Source: Sphingomonadales bacterium (lineage in GTDB: Bacteria; Bacteroidota; Bacteroidia; NS11-12g; UBA955). Taken from it: a stretch of 34,477 bases of DNA. Location of the stretch: NCBI GenBank assembly GCA_016872175.1, contig VHBA01000026.1:1-34477 (forward strand), read 5' to 3'. Shown here in pieces: positions 32,901 through 34,477 of this stretch (its first letter is position 1; each line of letters opens with the position of its first letter). A program made the translations under genes and the position numbers. The notes below the pieces were generated by a model that searched no databases, was not told where the DNA came from, and saw only the letters and a list, made by a program, of their open reading frames with translations.

Positions 32901-34477
32901 AGCCGAACCCAATTTCACATACAGTTCGGCTCGCTTTCTCCGAAAAACAGAAGGCTGTGCAGGTGAACTGATTGTGAGTTTCAGTGAAAAAAGCCGGTTT
33001 GTGAGCAAAAATTACTGGGATTTTAACGGTGATGGTAAAATTGACATCAAAAATCAACCTGCGCCCAATTATCTGTTTGGTTCTCCAGGAGTATTCAGAA
33101 CTAAGCTCATTGCAGAAAATATCAATGGCTGTAAAGACAGTATTACCATAGATTCGTTTGTGGTTTGGGAAAAGCCTAATCCTTCCTTCAAGCCCTCAAA
33201 GGATTCTTTTTGTTCCAAAGATGCCGTTCAGTTTACCTACACTGGAACTTCAGCGTCGCCTGTTGCCGCTTACCGTTGGGATTTTGGTGATTTGTCAACC
33301 TTCAAGGATACTTCAAGCCTCAAAAATGCCGGCTGGAGATATAAGGATCCCTTTAATCATGCCGTTTCACTGAATGTGCGAGACGTCAAGGGTTGCACAG
33401 CAACCTATGTGCGGGGGGTTTATGTACTGGATACCGCCGGCCCAAAACCATCCGATATTGCATATATCACCATTAAAGACCCAAGCACAGTGCTGTTGAA
33501 TTGGCGTCAATCCGGATTGGGTAATTTCGTGCGCTACCATATTTACCTGGATAGCACGAGATACATTTACCGACAAAGTGTATCAACACGTAAAGATACA
33601 AGCCTAAATTTCTCATTTCCGCCTCAAATCCTCAGCATTCAGCGTTATTGTTACAGTTTGAAAGTGGAAGACACATGCGCTCAGCAGGGCAAACTGGCAG
33701 TTTCGCACTGTACGATCCTACTGCGTGATACTTCCACCCAAAAATACCACATTGATTTAAAATGGCTTTCCTATGATGGCTGGGGAACAGAACTGAGCCA
33801 TTACGAACTTTTTAGAAGGGATCCCGGTGGAAGCTTTAAGTCTTTAACCATCATAGATAAAGACCAGCTTGTGTATACCGACAGTTGGAAATGCGACCAA
33901 ACCTATTGCTATTTTGTAGAAGCTGTCCATAAAAACAAGGTATACCGCTCACGCAGCAATGAAACCTGCGGAAAACCGCTCTATGGCAAGCCGGATGGCA
34001 GTGCAATGGTAACGCTGGTAACTGTGGCCAATGATTCATTCCCCACAGTGTTTTGGAAATCGGATTACGCATGGAATCCCGGCGCAACTTTTGTACTCGA
34101 AAAGTCAGGCAGTGGCCTGCCCGGTAGTTTTCAATCGGTGAAGCAGGTTAAGGGTTTAAGTGCAACGGACAATACTGCCGATGCACATGCGGCAGCGTAT
34201 TATTATCGTGTGGCATACCGCGATCACTGCGGACTTACCGATGATGCCGGAACGCCATCCAATTCCATCTTTCTGCAGGGAGTTGCAGGCAGCAAAACGG
34301 TTAAAATCAACTGGAACCAATACGGATACTGGCATTCAGGGGTTAAAGCCTGTAAGTTACAGCTAAAACAACGCAACGGGCGCTACAAAGACTGGCTCAC
34401 AATGTCTTCATCACAAACAGCAAAGGATAGTATAAACCTGGAAAGTTTTGGGCTGGACAGTATCTGCTTCCGGATTG
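29929..34477 (+). CDS. Giant secreted PKD-repeat / fibronectin-like surface protein (3' end beyond the window)
   Basis: One uninterrupted frame runs from ATG 29929 to the window end, at least 1,516 residues. The first 26 residues form a signal peptide (FWLVLCGLLPSLISAQ). Then come beta-sandwich modules of roughly 80-110 residues, most ending in a [GN]C-x-D-[ST] motif (near 442, 533, 718, 801, 886 and 1067). PKD motifs include YIDYGDGN (about 935), YWDFNGDG (about 1030) and YRWDFGD (about 1115). From about 1185 on, modules with LNWRQ, LKWLSYDGWG, VFWKSDYAW and INWNQYGYW resemble fibronectin type III repeats. Such proteins are usually outer-surface adhesins exported by the type IX system, whose C-terminal sorting domain would lie beyond the window and cannot be seen. 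No catalytic motif was found. Confidence 0.8.
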   Translation, partial: MHSAVKNFIRFWLVLCGLLPSLISAQTPSIEVLTPSVCVPQTVKLRIKNCTGCTNYEWKIGSGNFQSGTSDYSTVMTTPGTFDVEVRVTTSGGVIVPLQKLKAFRVHDNPSIDVGFSKVSLCGYSTDTIIITDNSKNIVYRDWLVESRFIGNGPKQFWHVFTQGGKGYKRVYIAVKDSWGCQAQKVLDSTLGIWEDVVFSAAPSRSSGCAPLSERFTPTIDSANQAVDYIKWWMPGSTTDSLFGRSPIVTYNKAGTYSYRAMLVTKAGCKYFYENNNAMKYGDTAVMSISYSPSTLCANRLFTASVSNTGAGTVSWNINGAGYSGQTSGSSVKGKFNDTGSADITVTSESGGCRSYLFKKKAAIISGPRAAFTTPVPFYCATPDTVQFTNASVLGPNTTWRWTIWDSAGTIINVATGKDYQYITNSINKYSARLIASSSNGCIDTLYQKNAVVGGSIDTEFVYNPAPTCPYQKVTFSSRIGSGTTRTKNQFQWTFYNLSGGVLAASTDDQPVIQYSLPGNYAVRMIVSNNRGCRDTQTKKAWVKVEVPDVVLNVPDTIVCTNQKVLFKAKQLKPVKGFQSYWKAYHLDSSNIVYQSYGDSSFMQIGFPGIYRIEYTIEKPNGKCKYTIKHNRRVKVSGAVISTSISPTYGCAPLPVTLKATLLSDLNFHGSSSSFQYLWKRTNPAGFPISDPTKNTVNSSLARGDYECWLVYSTASGCKDSTRKTYIESGVKARINIPYMGRCRGNTVNFGNASSWWSDSVRWICDSPSVIIKPSRTVWAPNGTFTQMGDFPVKLIVKYKNCVDTSSTVINIFKLKASLYSPDSVVYCAPKLIKIFNTTPGVINSWWTFSNGASQYSKNNDVISQTFKDNLGSGYDVRLVVQNYLGCYDTLTKKGFFKVIGPIPKLTLAGNKGCEPLTVSFNNNSQDYVRAYIDYGDGNVTDSLKNGQFHKYKVTDKTLTTQRFDPLLIVADQFNCFAYAKSPESVEVWKTAEPNFTYSSARFLRKTEGCAGELIVSFSEKSRFVSKNYWDFNGDGKIDIKNQPAPNYLFGSPGVFRTKLIAENINGCKDSITIDSFVVWEKPNPSFKPSKDSFCSKDAVQFTYTGTSASPVAAYRWDFGDLSTFKDTSSLKNAGWRYKDPFNHAVSLNVRDVKGCTATYVRGVYVLDTAGPKPSDIAYITIKDPSTVLLNWRQSGLGNFVRYHIYLDSTRYIYRQSVSTRKDTSLNFSFPPQILSIQRYCYSLKVEDTCAQQGKLAVSHCTILLRDTSTQKYHIDLKWLSYDGWGTELSHYELFRRDPGGSFKSLTIIDKDQLVYTDSWKCDQTYCYFVEAVHKNKVYRSRSNETCGKPLYGKPDGSAMVTLVTVANDSFPTVFWKSDYAWNPGATFVLEKSGSGLPGSFQSVKQVKGLSATDNTADAHAAAYYYRVAYRDHCGLTDDAGTPSNSIFLQGVAGSKTVKINWNQYGYWHSGVKACKLQLKQRNGRYKDWLTMSSSQTAKDSINLESFGLDSICFRI

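Noticed and set aside
1-34477. CRISPR arrays, tRNA or rRNA genes, complete insertion sequences
   Set aside because: I saw no regularly spaced repeats, no tRNA-like cloverleaf, no rRNA segments and no transposase with terminal inverted repeats. By-eye reading could miss a degenerate tRNA.

Overview
The window looks like a chromosome segment of a Bacteroidota bacterium (broad Flavobacteriia/Sphingobacteriia/Chitinophagia type). Lineage markers are a MurF-alanine racemase fusion, an OstA/LptA-like protein beside a DUF5686-type outer-membrane protein, a large PKD-repeat surface protein, many lipoproteins, and TAnnTTTG promoter boxes just upstream of start codons. TGA is a normal stop here (for example at 12530, 26498 and 28283), so the two internal TGA codons described below are genuine interruptions or sequence errors.

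1-4.2 kb is AT-rich accessory DNA. It starts with a frameshifted membrane-protein gene, then a GYF-TM-discoidin-like protein, then about 380 bp of very AT-rich DNA. Next comes a 2.2 kb island (1971-4144) bounded by a perfect 21-bp direct repeat whose right copy is the last codons of glmS. The island holds remnants of three serine-recombinase-type genes and a lipoprotein whose frame continues past a TGA into a DnaJ-like four-CxxC zinc module. It looks like a decayed serine-recombinase element that used the 3' end of glmS as its attachment site, a target also chosen by the unrelated Tn7.

4.1-15 kb is housekeeping. On the minus strand are lptA/ostA-like, a DUF5686-type outer-membrane gene and glmS. 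Divergently on the plus strand are tilS, a sugar-1-phosphate nucleotidyltransferase and murF-alr. Together they concern amino-sugar, peptidoglycan and outer-membrane synthesis.

15-20.7 kb on the minus strand holds a sortilin-like Asp-box beta-propeller protein, an OppC/DppC-type permease, a WcaF-like acetyltransferase and a family 2 glycosyltransferase. The last two overlap by 4 bp.

20.7-28.3 kb carries a membrane-anchored metallophosphoesterase, recX (with a sharp composition change inside), an ACMSD-type decarboxylase with a coupled 62-residue membrane protein, an APC amino-acid permease, an unknown lipoprotein, a beta-lactamase-fold serine hydrolase and a YbjN-like protein. 28.3-34.5 kb has two tandem paralogous TPR-like lipoproteins on the minus strand and, divergently, a secreted PKD/fibronectin-type protein of more than 1,500 residues that runs off the window.

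The strongest candidate for something undescribed is the glmS-targeted island. If it is excised at its repeats, the circle would join two separate recombinase-type fragments into one 274-codon open frame across the attachment site.
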